A stretch of 64,000 nucleotides of DNA from Candidatus Binataceae bacterium (GCA_035308025.1 DATGHL010000053.1:109787-173786), one strand, 5' to 3'; positions 6,963 to 16,264 are shown, counted from the first letter of the stretch. A program made the numbers and translations. The notes: generated by a model from the letters alone, not told the origin.

Positions 6963-7898
6963 TCAGGCCGCGCCGGATTCGCGCCGCGGCTGCATCAGGA
7001 AGCGGTACCAGCCGCGCTCCGCGATTACGGTTCCGGCACAGAGGGTTTGACCGGCCGCTCTAAGCTCAACCGGCGGCGCGATACCCCGCATCCGACCCAA
7101 TGGAATCACCGAGCCCGGGCTCAGTGTCTTGACCGCGGTGAGAGGCATCGTCACCGCACCGAGCACGGCCTCGAGCGGCAGCCGGGCAGCGCCAAGCGTC
7201 TGGCGCAGCCGTTCCACCGTATTGCGAGCTTCCGATGCCGCCGACGGCTGAGCTGCGCTCGCGCGGCCGGCGATCGCCAGGCTAAGTCCGAGCGCGAGCG
7301 CGCCGCTGCGCCCGCTGATCACATATTGTCCGCTCAGCGCCAGCATTGGCTCTGTAGGCTCGATCGTGTCCGCAATCAGGCCGGCCCGGTCTGCTACGCT
7401 GATAATCTGCAGGACCGTTTCCAGCTCCTCCGCGCCGCCGCGACGAGGCGCTGACGTAGCTTGTAAAGCGTCTTGCAAGAGCTCTTGAAAGGCTTGCGGA
7501 GCGGCGATACTCACGGCGCTCTTGATGAGATTAAGAAGGATACGCTTTTCGGTCGCCGTCAGCGGCGCTTCACTCGCCTCGCTCGACGAGGTGTCGACTC
7601 GGCCCAACACTCCATCGACGAGTCCCAGCGCCAGCGCGTGATCAACCCGGATGCTCAGCGCTGGTTTCGCTCCAACCCCAAACACCAGCGTGTGTTGCGC
7701 CGGCGACGCCGCGCAAAAGTCCGCAAAGCTCGCGACCGCCTGACGCACTCCCTGCAACTTGATGCGCCGTGCGATCAGCGGTTCCAGGGACTCCCCGAGC
7801 AGCGCGAAAAAGCGCTCGCCGCGTCGCTGCAGCGCCTGCGCCACCCCGCGCTCGAGCCCATAACTATCGGCCAACGCTGAAAGACCCGCCTTCGTCAT
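6963..7898 (-). CDS. fliM: flagellar motor switch protein FliM-like, lacking the CheY-binding N-terminus
   Basis: A 311-residue protein. It has the middle CheC-like domain (PLTATEKRILLNLIK and following) and a C-terminal SpoA domain (LSPGSVIPLGR...). It is followed directly by fliN, as usual. Canonical FliM starts with a short LSQxEIDALL-type peptide that binds phosphorylated CheY; this protein starts MTKAGLSALADSYGLE and I see no such peptide. Either direction switching works differently here or the true start lies elsewhere. Identity as a switch protein is supported by the C-terminal domain and the fliN neighbour. Confidence 0.8.
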   Translation of the reverse strand: MTKAGLSALADSYGLERGVAQALQRRGERFFALLGESLEPLIARRIKLQGVRQAVASFADFCAASPAQHTLVFGVGAKPALSIRVDHALALGLVDGVLGRVDTSSSEASEAPLTATEKRILLNLIKSAVSIAAPQAFQELLQDALQATSAPRRGGAEELETVLQIISVADRAGLIADTIEPTEPMLALSGQYVISGRSGALALGLSLAIAGRASAAQPSAASEARNTVERLRQTLGAARLPLEAVLGAVTMPLTAVKTLSPGSVIPLGRMRGIAPPVELRAAGQTLCAGTVIAERGWYRFLMQPRRESGAA

Positions 7899-8212
7899 AT
7901 GGGGGGCCAGCGCAAGTCCGATGCCACGGGGTCGGCACCCGTGAAGATAGGAAAGCCTTGGGAAAAGATGCTGCTCACGGCAGTCCGGCGATGCCAGATT
8001 GCAGAGACCCCGGGTAGTTGTGTCGCGGCAAAAGTCTCAACCTGGAACAGAGGGCGCGAATAGAACGACGTTACCTTTCGACTAGGAAAACCTCCTTCTT
8101 CCGATCCTCCGCGCGCGCTCCGATTAGGCTCTGGTTGCGCACTTTGCTGATAGAAGCCGGCAAAACATACTGGCCGAAAAATGCATCGCTTGATGCCAAG
8201 GGAAGGTACCAG
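7899..8212. other. divergent intergenic region between fliM and fliC
   Basis: This 314-base stretch holds no credible gene; the frame open upstream of fliC has no homology-like features. A GCCGAAAA at 8173-8180 is one base from the sigma28 -10 consensus GCCGATAA and would give a leader of about 26 bases for fliC, but the -35 region (TAGAAG near 8151) is poor. A sigma54-like GG...GC pair near 8133-8150 has spacing of 11 rather than 10 and was rejected. Confidence 0.3.
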
Positions 8213-9454
8213 ATGGCGCTTAGTCTAATCACCAACATCGGCTCGCTGATCGCGTCGAACGGATTGACGCAGAATCAGAACGGGCTCAACCAGTCGATCG
8301 CGCAGCTTTCGAGCGGCAAGCGCATCGTCAGTTCGGCAAACGACCCTGCAGGTCTCGCCATCGCGAGCCAGACCGCCGGCACGCTGTCGGGGCTCACCCA
8401 GGCCTCGGCGAATGACGCCAACGCACAAAGCTTCCTGCAGACCGCCGATGGCGCATTGGCCAATATCAACAACGTCCTGACGACGCTGCAGCAGGTCGCG
8501 ACCGAAGCCGCTGACGGTTCTTTCAGCTCCTCACAGTTGGCCGACCTGCAGACCCAGTACGCCAGCCTCTATTCGCAGATCGACTCGATCGCGCAGAGCG
8601 CGCAATTCAACGGCATCGCCCTGCTCAGCGGCGGCAGCAAGACTTTCCAGGTGGGGTCGGCGAACACCGGCGCCCAGCAGCAGAGCGTCGCCTTGCCCAC
8701 CATCTCAGCAGCCAGCCTCCTTAGTTCGACCACGCCAGTCTCCGGCACGGCTCTGGTGGCAGGCACCAACGTCAGCATCGCCGCGCCGGTCGGCGTCGCG
8801 GCGCATGTCGCGCTGGGCGGTACGGCAGCTTCTTCGAGCGGTTTGGCGAATCAAGCTGCGGCAACAGCCACCAATGACAAATTAAGTTCGAATGCACCGA
8901 GCAGCCTCACCCTGACGGTCGTTTCGATCAACAACGGTGCAGCCACCAGCGGCGCGCTAGGCACTGACAACATCACCTTCCAGGTGGCGGACTCAACCGG
9001 CGGCGGCGGCCAAGTCACGCTCTATGGCGCAGCCGCGCAGCTCGCCATCACCAACGTCGATAACCTGGGCTTCGATCTCAAGGTCGGCAACGCTGCCGAT
9101 ACCTTCAAGGTCGGCGACCAGATTTCGCTCAACTTCGGCACCGCCGGCGGCGTCTCTAACGTCTCGACCCAGGCCGCCGCGCAGACCGCGATCGGCGCCG
9201 TCCAGACCGCCATCCAGACCGTCGCGACCGACCGCGCCAGTATCGGCGCCAGTCTCGGCCAGCTCGCCACCACGGCGACCAATCTGAGCACCTATAGCCA
9301 GAACTTAACCCAAGCACTGTCGACGATTCAGGACGCCAACGTCGCGCAGACCTTTGCCCAGTTCACCAAGGAATCAGTGTTGCAGCAGGCGGGCGTCCAG
9401 GTGTTACGGCAGGCCGACGCGGCGCCCCAGCAGTTGCTGGCGCTCTTTCAGTAA
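8213..9454 (+). CDS. fliC: flagellin
   Basis: A 413-residue flagellin. The N-terminal D0/D1 region is clear: SLITNIGSLIASNGLTQNQN, then LNQSIAQLSSGKRI and NDPAGLAIA. The C-terminal D0 helix is also clear (VLQQAGVQVLRQAD, PQQLLALFQ). The middle (about residues 140-330) is variable, Ser/Thr/Ala-rich surface domain. I chose ATG 8213, preceded by GGAAGG, over upstream starts because translation from there gives the standard N-terminus; the codons before it are basic and unlike flagellin. fliD and fliS follow on the same strand. Confidence 0.95.
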   Translation: MALSLITNIGSLIASNGLTQNQNGLNQSIAQLSSGKRIVSSANDPAGLAIASQTAGTLSGLTQASANDANAQSFLQTADGALANINNVLTTLQQVATEAADGSFSSSQLADLQTQYASLYSQIDSIAQSAQFNGIALLSGGSKTFQVGSANTGAQQQSVALPTISAASLLSSTTPVSGTALVAGTNVSIAAPVGVAAHVALGGTAASSSGLANQAAATATNDKLSSNAPSSLTLTVVSINNGAATSGALGTDNITFQVADSTGGGGQVTLYGAAAQLAITNVDNLGFDLKVGNAADTFKVGDQISLNFGTAGGVSNVSTQAAAQTAIGAVQTAIQTVATDRASIGASLGQLATTATNLSTYSQNLTQALSTIQDANVAQTFAQFTKESVLQQAGVQVLRQADAAPQQLLALFQ

Positions 9455-9466
9455 CGTTCCGCTAAC

Positions 9467-9504
9467 CGGCGGGGAAGAGGGCGGCGCCGCCGTCCCCTCC
9501 CCGC
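9467..9504 (+). terminator. strong GC stem-loop between fliC and fliD
   Basis: GGCGGGGA (9467-9474) pairs exactly with TCCCCGCC (9497-9504), and the inside can also pair (GGCGGC with GCCGCC). No T-run follows, so this may be an attenuator or an mRNA 3' protector that keeps fliC transcript above fliD rather than a standard terminator. Confidence 0.5.
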
Positions 9505-9553
9505 CGTCAGCCGCCAAAGATTACACCTTCGGGTAAGCCACGGGTAAAGCACA

Positions 9554-11215
9554 ATGGCAGGAGCACCGCCGATCACTTTCGGCAATTTCACCGGCATCAA
9601 TTTCAACCAGATCATCCAGACGGAGGTCGCGGCCGCCTCGGTCCCGATCACCAACCTCAACAATCAAATCGGCGCCGAGAACACCCAGATCAGCTCGCTC
9701 GGCGCGATCAGCGCCAACGTCAGCTTGCTGCAAAGCGCCGTCGCCAACCTCAATACCGACGCGACCACGCCCCAGCAGGCGGTCAACGTCCAGGCCGGCG
9801 CGCCCTTCACCGCCTCCAGCACCGGCAGTCCCGCCAGCGGCGTCTACAACGTGACGGTCAGCGCGCTGGCGACCTCGCAAATCAGCGCCTCGCAGGGTTT
9901 TGCCAGCTCCGCCAGCACCTTGGGGACAGGTACGGTAACCTTGACGGTCGGTGGCGTCGCTCATCAGATCACCGTCGACACCACCAACAACACGCTCTCG
10001 GGCCTCGCCGGCGCGATCAACACCGCCAACTTGGGCGTCACCGCCCAGGTCGTGAATACCGGATTGCCGGGCGCGCCCTATCGCCTCGAACTCTCCTCGA
10101 ACTCGACCGGCGCCGCCAACGCCTTCAGCGTCAGCTCGAGTCTGAGCGGCGGCGCGTCGCCCGATTTCAGTGCCAACGAAATCGGCCCGGTCTCCCTAGA
10201 TTCGGTCACGGGCACCGCCGCCCCGACGATCAGCGGGACTTATAGCGGCAAGCTCTCGCAGGGTTATCGCTTCACCGTAACGAGCGGCGGGACGGTGGGC
10301 TCGACGCCGTTGACGATCTCTTACGTCAGCGATTCCGGTGAAACCGGCACCATCGACGTCTCGGCCAATTACGCAACCGGCAGTCCCCTCGCCGTGGTTG
10401 ACGGCGTGACGCTCTCGCTCAACGCCGGCATCCTTAATACCGGCGACCAGTTCTCGGTGGCCGCCTTCGCGCCGGCGATCGCGAGCGCAGCGAACGCGCA
10501 GGTCCAGGCCGGTAATCAGATCGTCAGTTCCGCCAGCAACAGCGTCACCAACGCGATCCCGGGGGTGACGCTCAATCTTTCGAGCACCGGCGGCCCGACC
10601 ACCGTCACGGTCAGCCAGAACGTCAACAGCCTGACTGCCGACGTCAACACTTTCGTCAACGCCTACAATGGATTACTTACCGGTACCAACAGCTTCGTCC
10701 AGGCGGTCCCCGGCCAGCCAGCCCCGGCGCTTGCCAGCAACGGCGGCCTCGAAACCTTGCTGTCAAGCCTGGGCTCCAGCCTCGGTACGGTTAATTTGTC
10801 AACCCTCGGCATCACGATCGATTCCAAGTCCGGTCAACTGATATTCAACAGCACAACCTTCGCCACCAACGTTGCTTCCAACCCGACCGGCGTTAACAGC
10901 GCGCTGAGCGCGATCAATACCGCACTCAGTCCGACCATCACTTCCACGCTGGCGCCCAGCACCGGACTCATCGCGTCGGATACCACTACCATCCAGAATG
11001 AGATCACCCAGCAGAACGCCCAAATCACCAGCCTTCAGACCCAGGTGACCAACGAGCAGAATGCGCTCACGACCCAGTATGCCCTGCTGCAGGCGCAAAT
11101 CGCCCAATACCAGAGCGTCGAGCTCTACCTGAACACGCAGAGTTCATCCGGCAGCTCGTCGAACTCCAGCACCTCGAGCTCGCCCATCGGCTCGAATCTT
11201 ACGGTCAACGGCTAA
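9554..11215 (+). CDS. fliD: flagellar hook-associated protein 2 (filament cap)
   Basis: A 553-residue FliD. The N-terminal domain starts with FGNFTGINFNQIIQ and contains the NLNNQIGAENTQISSLGAIS coiled-coil region. The C-terminal domain has NTFVNAYN and a final coiled coil (QNAQITSLQTQVTNEQNALT), ending in a Ser-rich tail. FliD caps the filament and drives flagellin polymerisation. It follows fliC and precedes the fliS-like chaperone gene, the classical order. The tail from about residue 533 is a low-complexity serine stretch. Confidence 0.92.
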   Translation: MAGAPPITFGNFTGINFNQIIQTEVAAASVPITNLNNQIGAENTQISSLGAISANVSLLQSAVANLNTDATTPQQAVNVQAGAPFTASSTGSPASGVYNVTVSALATSQISASQGFASSASTLGTGTVTLTVGGVAHQITVDTTNNTLSGLAGAINTANLGVTAQVVNTGLPGAPYRLELSSNSTGAANAFSVSSSLSGGASPDFSANEIGPVSLDSVTGTAAPTISGTYSGKLSQGYRFTVTSGGTVGSTPLTISYVSDSGETGTIDVSANYATGSPLAVVDGVTLSLNAGILNTGDQFSVAAFAPAIASAANAQVQAGNQIVSSASNSVTNAIPGVTLNLSSTGGPTTVTVSQNVNSLTADVNTFVNAYNGLLTGTNSFVQAVPGQPAPALASNGGLETLLSSLGSSLGTVNLSTLGITIDSKSGQLIFNSTTFATNVASNPTGVNSALSAINTALSPTITSTLAPSTGLIASDTTTIQNEITQQNAQITSLQTQVTNEQNALTTQYALLQAQIAQYQSVELYLNTQSSSGSSSNSSTSSSPIGSNLTVNG

Positions 11216-11242
11216 GCGACCTAAATCGAGGACCCCCTAATC

Positions 11243-11635
11243 ATGCGTAACGCCACCGCCTATCTGAACACGCAGACCACGACGCTTAATCACGAGCGGG
11301 CCTTCGAAGAACTATATCTGCGTCTGGCGCGATGGACCCACGAGATTGCCGTGGCTGATCCCGCTCCGGCGTGGGAAGTCACGGGCGCACAGCTCGACCG
11401 CTGCATCGCCTTGCTCGGCTACATGAGCGGAGTCATCGACTTAAGCCACAGCTACGAGGTCGCCGCCGCGATTCTGAGTCTGCATCGCTTTGCGATCGGT
11501 GCGCTGGTGCAGGCCAAGAGCGAACGCGCCGCGGCGCGGCTCGACGGGCTGCCGCAGCTCTTCGTCTCGCTGGCCGGGATCTTCGCGGCGATCAGCGAGC
11601 GCGCCGCCGCCGCGCCGCGGTCACTCTCCGCCTGA
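11243..11635 (+). CDS. fliS: FliS-like flagellin export chaperone
   Basis: A 130-residue, helix-rich protein. It starts with RNATAYLNTQTTTLNHER, which matches the FliS pattern of a Tyr and a QTxTTxS segment before the first long helix, although the helix core LLxxLYDGA is replaced by FEELYLRLARW. FliS binds the flagellin C-terminus and prevents early polymerisation. It starts 28 bases after fliD, as in other fliC-fliD-fliS operons. Sequence similarity is weak by eye, so the assignment leans on position. Confidence 0.75.
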   Translation: MRNATAYLNTQTTTLNHERAFEELYLRLARWTHEIAVADPAPAWEVTGAQLDRCIALLGYMSGVIDLSHSYEVAAAILSLHRFAIGALVQAKSERAAARLDGLPQLFVSLAGIFAAISERAAAAPRSLSA

Positions 11636-11725
11636 GGCGGCGGCGTACGAGGCCGCCCGGCTCGCGCCCGCGTCTTGTACTACGACAAGCCGCCGTGCCA
11701 AGAAGAAGCGGGAGCCGCGATCACA

Positions 11726-12736
11726 ATGAGAATTCTTTCGACGGTGGGGCTGGAGCCCGAAGAGCTGCGTGAACTCGAACGCGTCAGCGGCGGCGCCGAG
11801 ATCATCGACCGGCGATGCCGCTCGCAGGCCGAGATGATCGAAGCCGCGGCGAACGGCTGCGACGTGCTTTTCAGCTTTCGCGCGCCTGACGAGTTGATCC
11901 GCAAATCACCGGCCCTCAAGTGGATTCAATTTCTTTCGGCCGGCGCCGACCATGTGATGAAGGGCGAGCTGCGCGCGCGCACCGAAGTCGCGATCACCAA
12001 CGCCAGCGGCATTCACTCGACGCCCATCTCCGAGTACACGATCGCCTCGATGCTCGCCTGGTCGCACGGTTTTCACGTCACGATGCGCGCGCAGATGCGC
12101 CGCGAGTGGCTGCGCAACTGGGCCTTCATGGACTCGGTTGATTCGCTGCGCGGCAAGACCTTGGGCGTGATCGGCTACGGCTCGATTGGCCGCGAAACCG
12201 CGCGCCTCGGCCACGCCTTCGGCATGACGATCCTCGCGCTTAAGCGCAATCCCGATCAGCGCGCCGACACCGGCTGGAGCCCTCCGGGCATCGGCGATCC
12301 GGAAGGCAAGCTGCCCGCGCGATGGTTCGGACCCGCCGACTGTTCAGCGATCGTGCGCGAGAGCGACTTCATCACGGTCACGCTGCCGGCAACCCCGGCC
12401 ACCCGCGGCTTTATCGGTGCCGCGCAGATCTCCGCGATGCGCCCGCACGCCTACCTGGTCAATATCGGACGCGGCGAGGTCATCGATCAGGACGCGCTCA
12501 TCGCGGCCTTGCGCGAAAAACGCCTCGGCGGCGCCGGCCTCGACGTTTTCGAGCGCGAACCGCTCGAAGCCGAGAGCGCGTTGTGGGATCTCGACAACAC
12601 GATTCTAACGCCCCACATGTCGGGCGCGTTCAAGGGCTACAACTCGGCCTGTTGCCAGCTATTCGCGGAGAATCTCGGCCGCTTCGTCGCGGGCCAGCCC
12701 CTGCTCAATCAGGTCGACCGCAAACTCGGCTACTAG
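11726..12736 (+). CDS. D-2-hydroxyacid dehydrogenase
   Basis: A NAD(P)-dependent oxidoreductase of the D-isomer 2-hydroxyacid dehydrogenase family, about 336 residues from ATG 11726. The Rossmann motif GVIGYGSIGRE is near the middle. The catalytic Arg is in NIGRGEVID, the Glu is in the following helix segment (FEREPLE), and the His is in LTPHMSG. The substrate is unknown; family members act on phosphoglycerate, glyoxylate, formate or branched 2-oxoacids. An in-frame ATG 51 bases upstream is less likely because the residues before MRILST do not fit the fold. The gene stands alone between fliS and a two-component pair. Confidence 0.88.
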   Translation: MRILSTVGLEPEELRELERVSGGAEIIDRRCRSQAEMIEAAANGCDVLFSFRAPDELIRKSPALKWIQFLSAGADHVMKGELRARTEVAITNASGIHSTPISEYTIASMLAWSHGFHVTMRAQMRREWLRNWAFMDSVDSLRGKTLGVIGYGSIGRETARLGHAFGMTILALKRNPDQRADTGWSPPGIGDPEGKLPARWFGPADCSAIVRESDFITVTLPATPATRGFIGAAQISAMRPHAYLVNIGRGEVIDQDALIAALREKRLGGAGLDVFEREPLEAESALWDLDNTILTPHMSGAFKGYNSACCQLFAENLGRFVAGQPLLNQVDRKLGY

Positions 12737-12907
12737 TGTCGTGTGTCAGAGGTTGATTCAAGAATCTGTGAACCGTCGACAAGATGGAAAAGTCTGAAGC
12801 TCTTGGTGCGGTGCGTCGAAACGGGCGACTTTGCGCAGCGTTGGCGAAAAGTGCTTACCACGACCTGAGCCGTAGAGCGGCGGGCCCCTTGGCGCTAGAA
12901 TGGTCGG

Positions 12908-14008
12908 GTGGTATGGTGGCGCGCACAGGGCGCGAATTCCGGGTTTAGGGTCTTGGTGGTCGACGATCAGGAGGAAACCCTGATCTCAACTGAGTTGCTG
13001 CTCCATCGCGAAGGCCATCAGGTGGCGCTCGCCGCCAGTGGGCGCGAAGCCCTCGCCGTGCATCGGCAGGCCCCCGCCGATTTGTTGCTGATCGATTACT
13101 TCATGCCGCAGATGACCGGCGAGGAATTAATTCGCCAGATTCGCACCTTCGATCCAGATGTGCAGATCATTCTGCAGACCGGCTACGCGGGCGAACGTCC
13201 GCCGCGCGAAATGCTCAAGCGGCTGGCTATCCAGGGCTATCACGACAAATCCGAGGGTCCCGACCATCTGCTCCTCTGGGTCGACGTCGCACTCAAAGCG
13301 GCGGCGCAGCTCCGGCGGATTCGCCAGGATGCCCGGGCACTGCTGGATTCGCGTTCGGAACTGCGGCGCCTCTCGGACCGGCTGCTGCATTTGCAGGACG
13401 AGGTCTGCGAGGGCATCAGCCGCGAGCTGCACGATCATCTCGGACAGCTCCTCACGGCGCTGGCGCTGGATCTCGACTGGGTGGCGCCCCGGCTCACCGC
13501 CCAGCCCGCTTCGTGCAGCGAGCGTCTGCGCGAAGCGGCGGGGCTGGTGCGCGAGGCGATCGCGGAGACTCGCGAGCTCTGCGCGACGCTGCGGCCGGGC
13601 AATCTGGGGGCGGGCGGATTGGTTTCCGCGCTGGAGACCTATGCCAATGAGTTCGCCACGCGGGCGAGCCTGGAGCTTGAGTTTACCAGCGCGTTGACCG
13701 AAGACCCCGCCGCTACCACCGAGTTGGCGCGCCAGGTGTATCGGATTGTGCAGGAGGCGCTTAGCAATATCGCGCGTCACGCCGGCGCGACCGCGGTGCG
13801 GATCGCGATCACGCGCGCGGGGGAGGGGTTCACGCTGACGGCTGTAGACAACGGGCGGGGCTTCGATCCGGCGGCGATCACCGATCCCCACGCGGTCGGA
13901 CTGATCGGGATGCGCGAACGGGCCTTGATGATCGGTGCGCGCCTGGTGATCGAGTCCGCACCGGGCAAGGGCGCGCGGATCGCGCTCGAAGTCCCGCGCA
14001 GCGGCTGA
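12908..14008 (+). CDS. receiver-first histidine kinase (REC-HisKA_3-HATPase)
   Basis: A 366-residue cytosolic protein. A receiver domain (VLVVDDQEET, phospho-Asp in LLIDYFMP) comes first, then a short coiled coil. A NarX/DegS-type dimerisation domain follows with the phospho-His in SRELHDHLGQ, then a HATPase (NIARHAG, DNGRGFD, GLIGMRERA). There is no membrane segment. It is followed 74 bases later by a LuxR-type response regulator, its likely partner. A paralogue with the same architecture lies at 32867-33976. GTG 12908 lies only 6 bases after TAGAAT and has no Shine-Dalgarno, so it may be read from a leaderless transcript; the exact start is uncertain. Confidence 0.88.
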   Translation: MVWWRAQGANSGFRVLVVDDQEETLISTELLLHREGHQVALAASGREALAVHRQAPADLLLIDYFMPQMTGEELIRQIRTFDPDVQIILQTGYAGERPPREMLKRLAIQGYHDKSEGPDHLLLWVDVALKAAAQLRRIRQDARALLDSRSELRRLSDRLLHLQDEVCEGISRELHDHLGQLLTALALDLDWVAPRLTAQPASCSERLREAAGLVREAIAETRELCATLRPGNLGAGGLVSALETYANEFATRASLELEFTSALTEDPAATTELARQVYRIVQEALSNIARHAGATAVRIAITRAGEGFTLTAVDNGRGFDPAAITDPHAVGLIGMRERALMIGARLVIESAPGKGARIALEVPRSG

Positions 14009-14082
14009 GTAAAGGTCACTGGCGGCGCTCGCGCGGGCGGGCAACACTTGGCGCAGCGCAATGGTGGGATCGAATCCGAACG

Positions 14083-14736
14083 ATGGCTTTTAAAATTCTG
14101 CTGGCCGACGATCATCCGATCGTGCGCGAAGGCGTGCGGCGGCTGTTCGCGGACTCGCGCGAGTTACGTGTGGTGGGAGAAGCGCGGGATAGCCATGAGG
14201 CCCTGCGGCTGGCGCGCAAACTGCGCCCCGACGTCGCGCTGATTGATTTGTCGATGCCCGGCCTGGACGGTATCGAGCTTACGCGCGAGTTGCTGATTGA
14301 GCAGCCCGAGCTTAAGGTCATCGTGTTGACGATGCATGCGAATGAAGAATACGCGGTGCGTGCCCTGCAGGCTGGCGCCCGCGGTTTTATCGGCAAAGGG
14401 ATCGCTGGAGAGGAGCTGACCGCCGCCGTGCTCAAAATTGCCGGTGGCGGCACCTACCTGCCGCCGGCGCTGCTCGAGAATCTGCCCCGGCGGCTGGCGG
14501 CAAGCGGCAAGGGGGTTGGTGCGGGATCGCTGGCTGACCTGTCCGATCGCGAATTGCAGGTGCTGAAGCTCCTGGCGGAGGGCCGTACCGGCCGCGAAAT
14601 CGGCGAAACCCTCCACCTCAGCGTCAAGACCGTCGATACCTATCGGGCGCGCCTGCTCGCCAAGCTCGGGCTCAAGACCACGGCCGATCTGATCCGCTTT
14701 GCCCTGCGCAGCAAGCTGATCGATGACGCCTGGTGA
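14083..14736 (+). CDS. NarL/FixJ-type response regulator
   Basis: A 217-residue regulator. The receiver domain (ILLADDHPIVREGVR, phospho-Asp in ALIDLSMPG, Thr in VIVLTMH, Lys in FIGKG) is followed by a LuxR-type DNA-binding domain (LSDRELQVLKLLAEGRTGRE, LHLSVKTVDTYRARLLAKL). It is very likely phosphorylated by the kinase encoded just upstream. Its targets are not visible in the window. Confidence 0.93.
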   Translation: MAFKILLADDHPIVREGVRRLFADSRELRVVGEARDSHEALRLARKLRPDVALIDLSMPGLDGIELTRELLIEQPELKVIVLTMHANEEYAVRALQAGARGFIGKGIAGEELTAAVLKIAGGGTYLPPALLENLPRRLAASGKGVGAGSLADLSDRELQVLKLLAEGRTGREIGETLHLSVKTVDTYRARLLAKLGLKTTADLIRFALRSKLIDDAW

Positions 14737-14900
14737 GGGCGCACGAGCGCAATCCTGGATGAGGTTTCAGATTTATCCTGACAAAAGGCGTTCCGGCGGC
14801 GTTCTAAAGGGACCTCATGGGACGACTGAGCAGCGGCGCCGGGTGGACCGACCACCGTCGCGGTATGCTCAAGCGGGACCCATGAATTAGCCGGGCGGCC
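14737..14900. other. intergenic region
   Basis: No gene seen. It separates the LuxR-type regulator from the broken kinase start. Confidence 0.4.
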
Positions 14901-15290
14901 GTGAGCCGTCGGTCGCATCGGGGCGCCGCGGGCGTGCTCGTCGTCCTGCTTGGAGCCCTTGCCGGCATGGTGACGGTCAACAGCGTGCGCTGGATCGGAA
15001 TGACTTTCCCCGGATTTTTCGCGCCGCGGGCCCGCCTCAGAAAAATCCTGACGACGGTTTCAGCCGATTCGCCCGTGAACTTCCAGCGCCCGTCTGACCT
15101 CTCGACGTTGTCGCGGAGACGCGCCGCGATCAATCATCCACATGTGCTTCACTTGGAGCCGCAATTAATGCATATCCCCACTGAGCCGGAGCCGGCGCGC
15201 AGCGGGTTTCAGTCCGAACGCGGCAAGCGGCGCGCCTGCGGGCGCGTTCAGGCGAGTATCAAAAATTTTGCAACCATAGCGAAGGTGTAA
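14901..15290 (+). pseudogene. N-terminal remnant of a membrane histidine kinase
   Basis: The open frame from GTG 14901 encodes one hydrophobic segment (VLVVLLGALAGMVTVN) followed by SVRWIGMTFPGFF. The same pattern opens the membrane kinase at 30109-32748 (SLRWIGRTFPGFF). After FF the similarity ends and the next 80 residues are basic and unlike any kinase domain. The locus order (receiver-first kinase, then this start) parallels the one around 33 kb, so a full-length kinase probably stood here before a deletion. It is probably not a functional protein. Confidence 0.65.
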
Positions 15291-15292
15291 GC

Positions 15293-16264
15293 ATGGCGAC
15301 GAAAGAGCGGATAGTGCTGGTGACTGGCGGCGCAGGGTTTATCGGGTCCCATCTGACCGACGCCCTGATCGCAAAGGGGATGCGGACGCGGGTGCTGGAC
15401 AATTTCGCGACCGGCCGCCGCGCCGTACTCAATCCGCGGGCTGAACTGGTCGAGGCGGATATCTGCGACCCAGAGCGGATCAAGCCGGCCTTCGCCGGCG
15501 TCGACTGTGTCTTTCATACCGCAGCGCTGGCGCGGGTGCCGCTCTCGATCGTCAAGCCGCGCGAGACTCACCTGACCAATGCGCTCGGCACGCTAAACGT
15601 CCTGATGGCGGCGCATGCCGCTGGGGTGCGGCGCGTCGTCTACTCCGGGTCGTCCTCGGTCTACGGCGACCAGACCGAACTGCCCCTACGCGAAGAAATG
15701 ACGCCGAACCCGCTCAATCCATACGCCCTGCAGAAGCTCGTGGGCGAGCAGTACACCCGCCTGTTCCATCAATTGTTCGGGTTGCAAACGCTGACCCTGC
15801 GCTACTTCAATGTGTTTGGGCCGCGGATGACCATCGAGGGCGCGTACGTCACCGTGATTAGCACGTTCCTGCGCGCGCAACGTGCGGGCCAGCCGCTGAC
15901 GATTCATGGCGATGGCGAGCAGACCCGCGACTTCACCCATGTCCACGATGTCGTGCGGGCCAATCTGCTCGCGATGGACTGCTTCATCGCCGACGGCCGG
16001 GCGCTGAATATCGGACAGGGCCGCAATCTGAGCGTGAATCGTATTGCGGCTTTGTTCGGCGGTGCGACGGTGCGTGGTCCGGCGCGGGCCGGTGACGCGC
16101 GCCATACGCTGGCCGATTACAGCGCCGCGGCCCGGGTGCTCGGCTGGCAGCCGCAAATCGGGACCGAGGATGGGGTGGCCGAACTGATCGCGGAAGCCGC
16201 ATGGCCGCCAATTACTACTGCGCCCGACCGATTGGTCGCAGACGCTTCACCGCAACCCTCGTGA
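15293..16264 (+). CDS. NAD-dependent nucleotide-sugar epimerase/dehydratase
   Basis: Extended short-chain dehydrogenase, 323 residues. It has the nucleotide-binding TGGAGFIGSH at the N-terminus, HTAALARVP, SSSVYGD and the catalytic YALQK (Tyr-x-x-x-Lys). RYFNVFGPRM in the second half is typical of UDP-glucose 4-epimerase and related enzymes. It probably makes a sugar nucleotide for the glycosyltransferases encoded downstream (19-30 kb). The exact substrate cannot be told. The C-terminal 20 residues are a Pro/Thr-rich tail without domain. Confidence 0.9.
   Translation: MATKERIVLVTGGAGFIGSHLTDALIAKGMRTRVLDNFATGRRAVLNPRAELVEADICDPERIKPAFAGVDCVFHTAALARVPLSIVKPRETHLTNALGTLNVLMAAHAAGVRRVVYSGSSSVYGDQTELPLREEMTPNPLNPYALQKLVGEQYTRLFHQLFGLQTLTLRYFNVFGPRMTIEGAYVTVISTFLRAQRAGQPLTIHGDGEQTRDFTHVHDVVRANLLAMDCFIADGRALNIGQGRNLSVNRIAALFGGATVRGPARAGDARHTLADYSAAARVLGWQPQIGTEDGVAELIAEAAWPPITTAPDRLVADASPQPS

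Noticed and set aside
8130..8152. Sigma54 promoter (-24 GG, -12 GC) upstream of fliC
   Set aside because: The GG-to-GC spacing is 11 bases; sigma54 requires 10. A weak sigma28-like site nearer the start is at least as likely.
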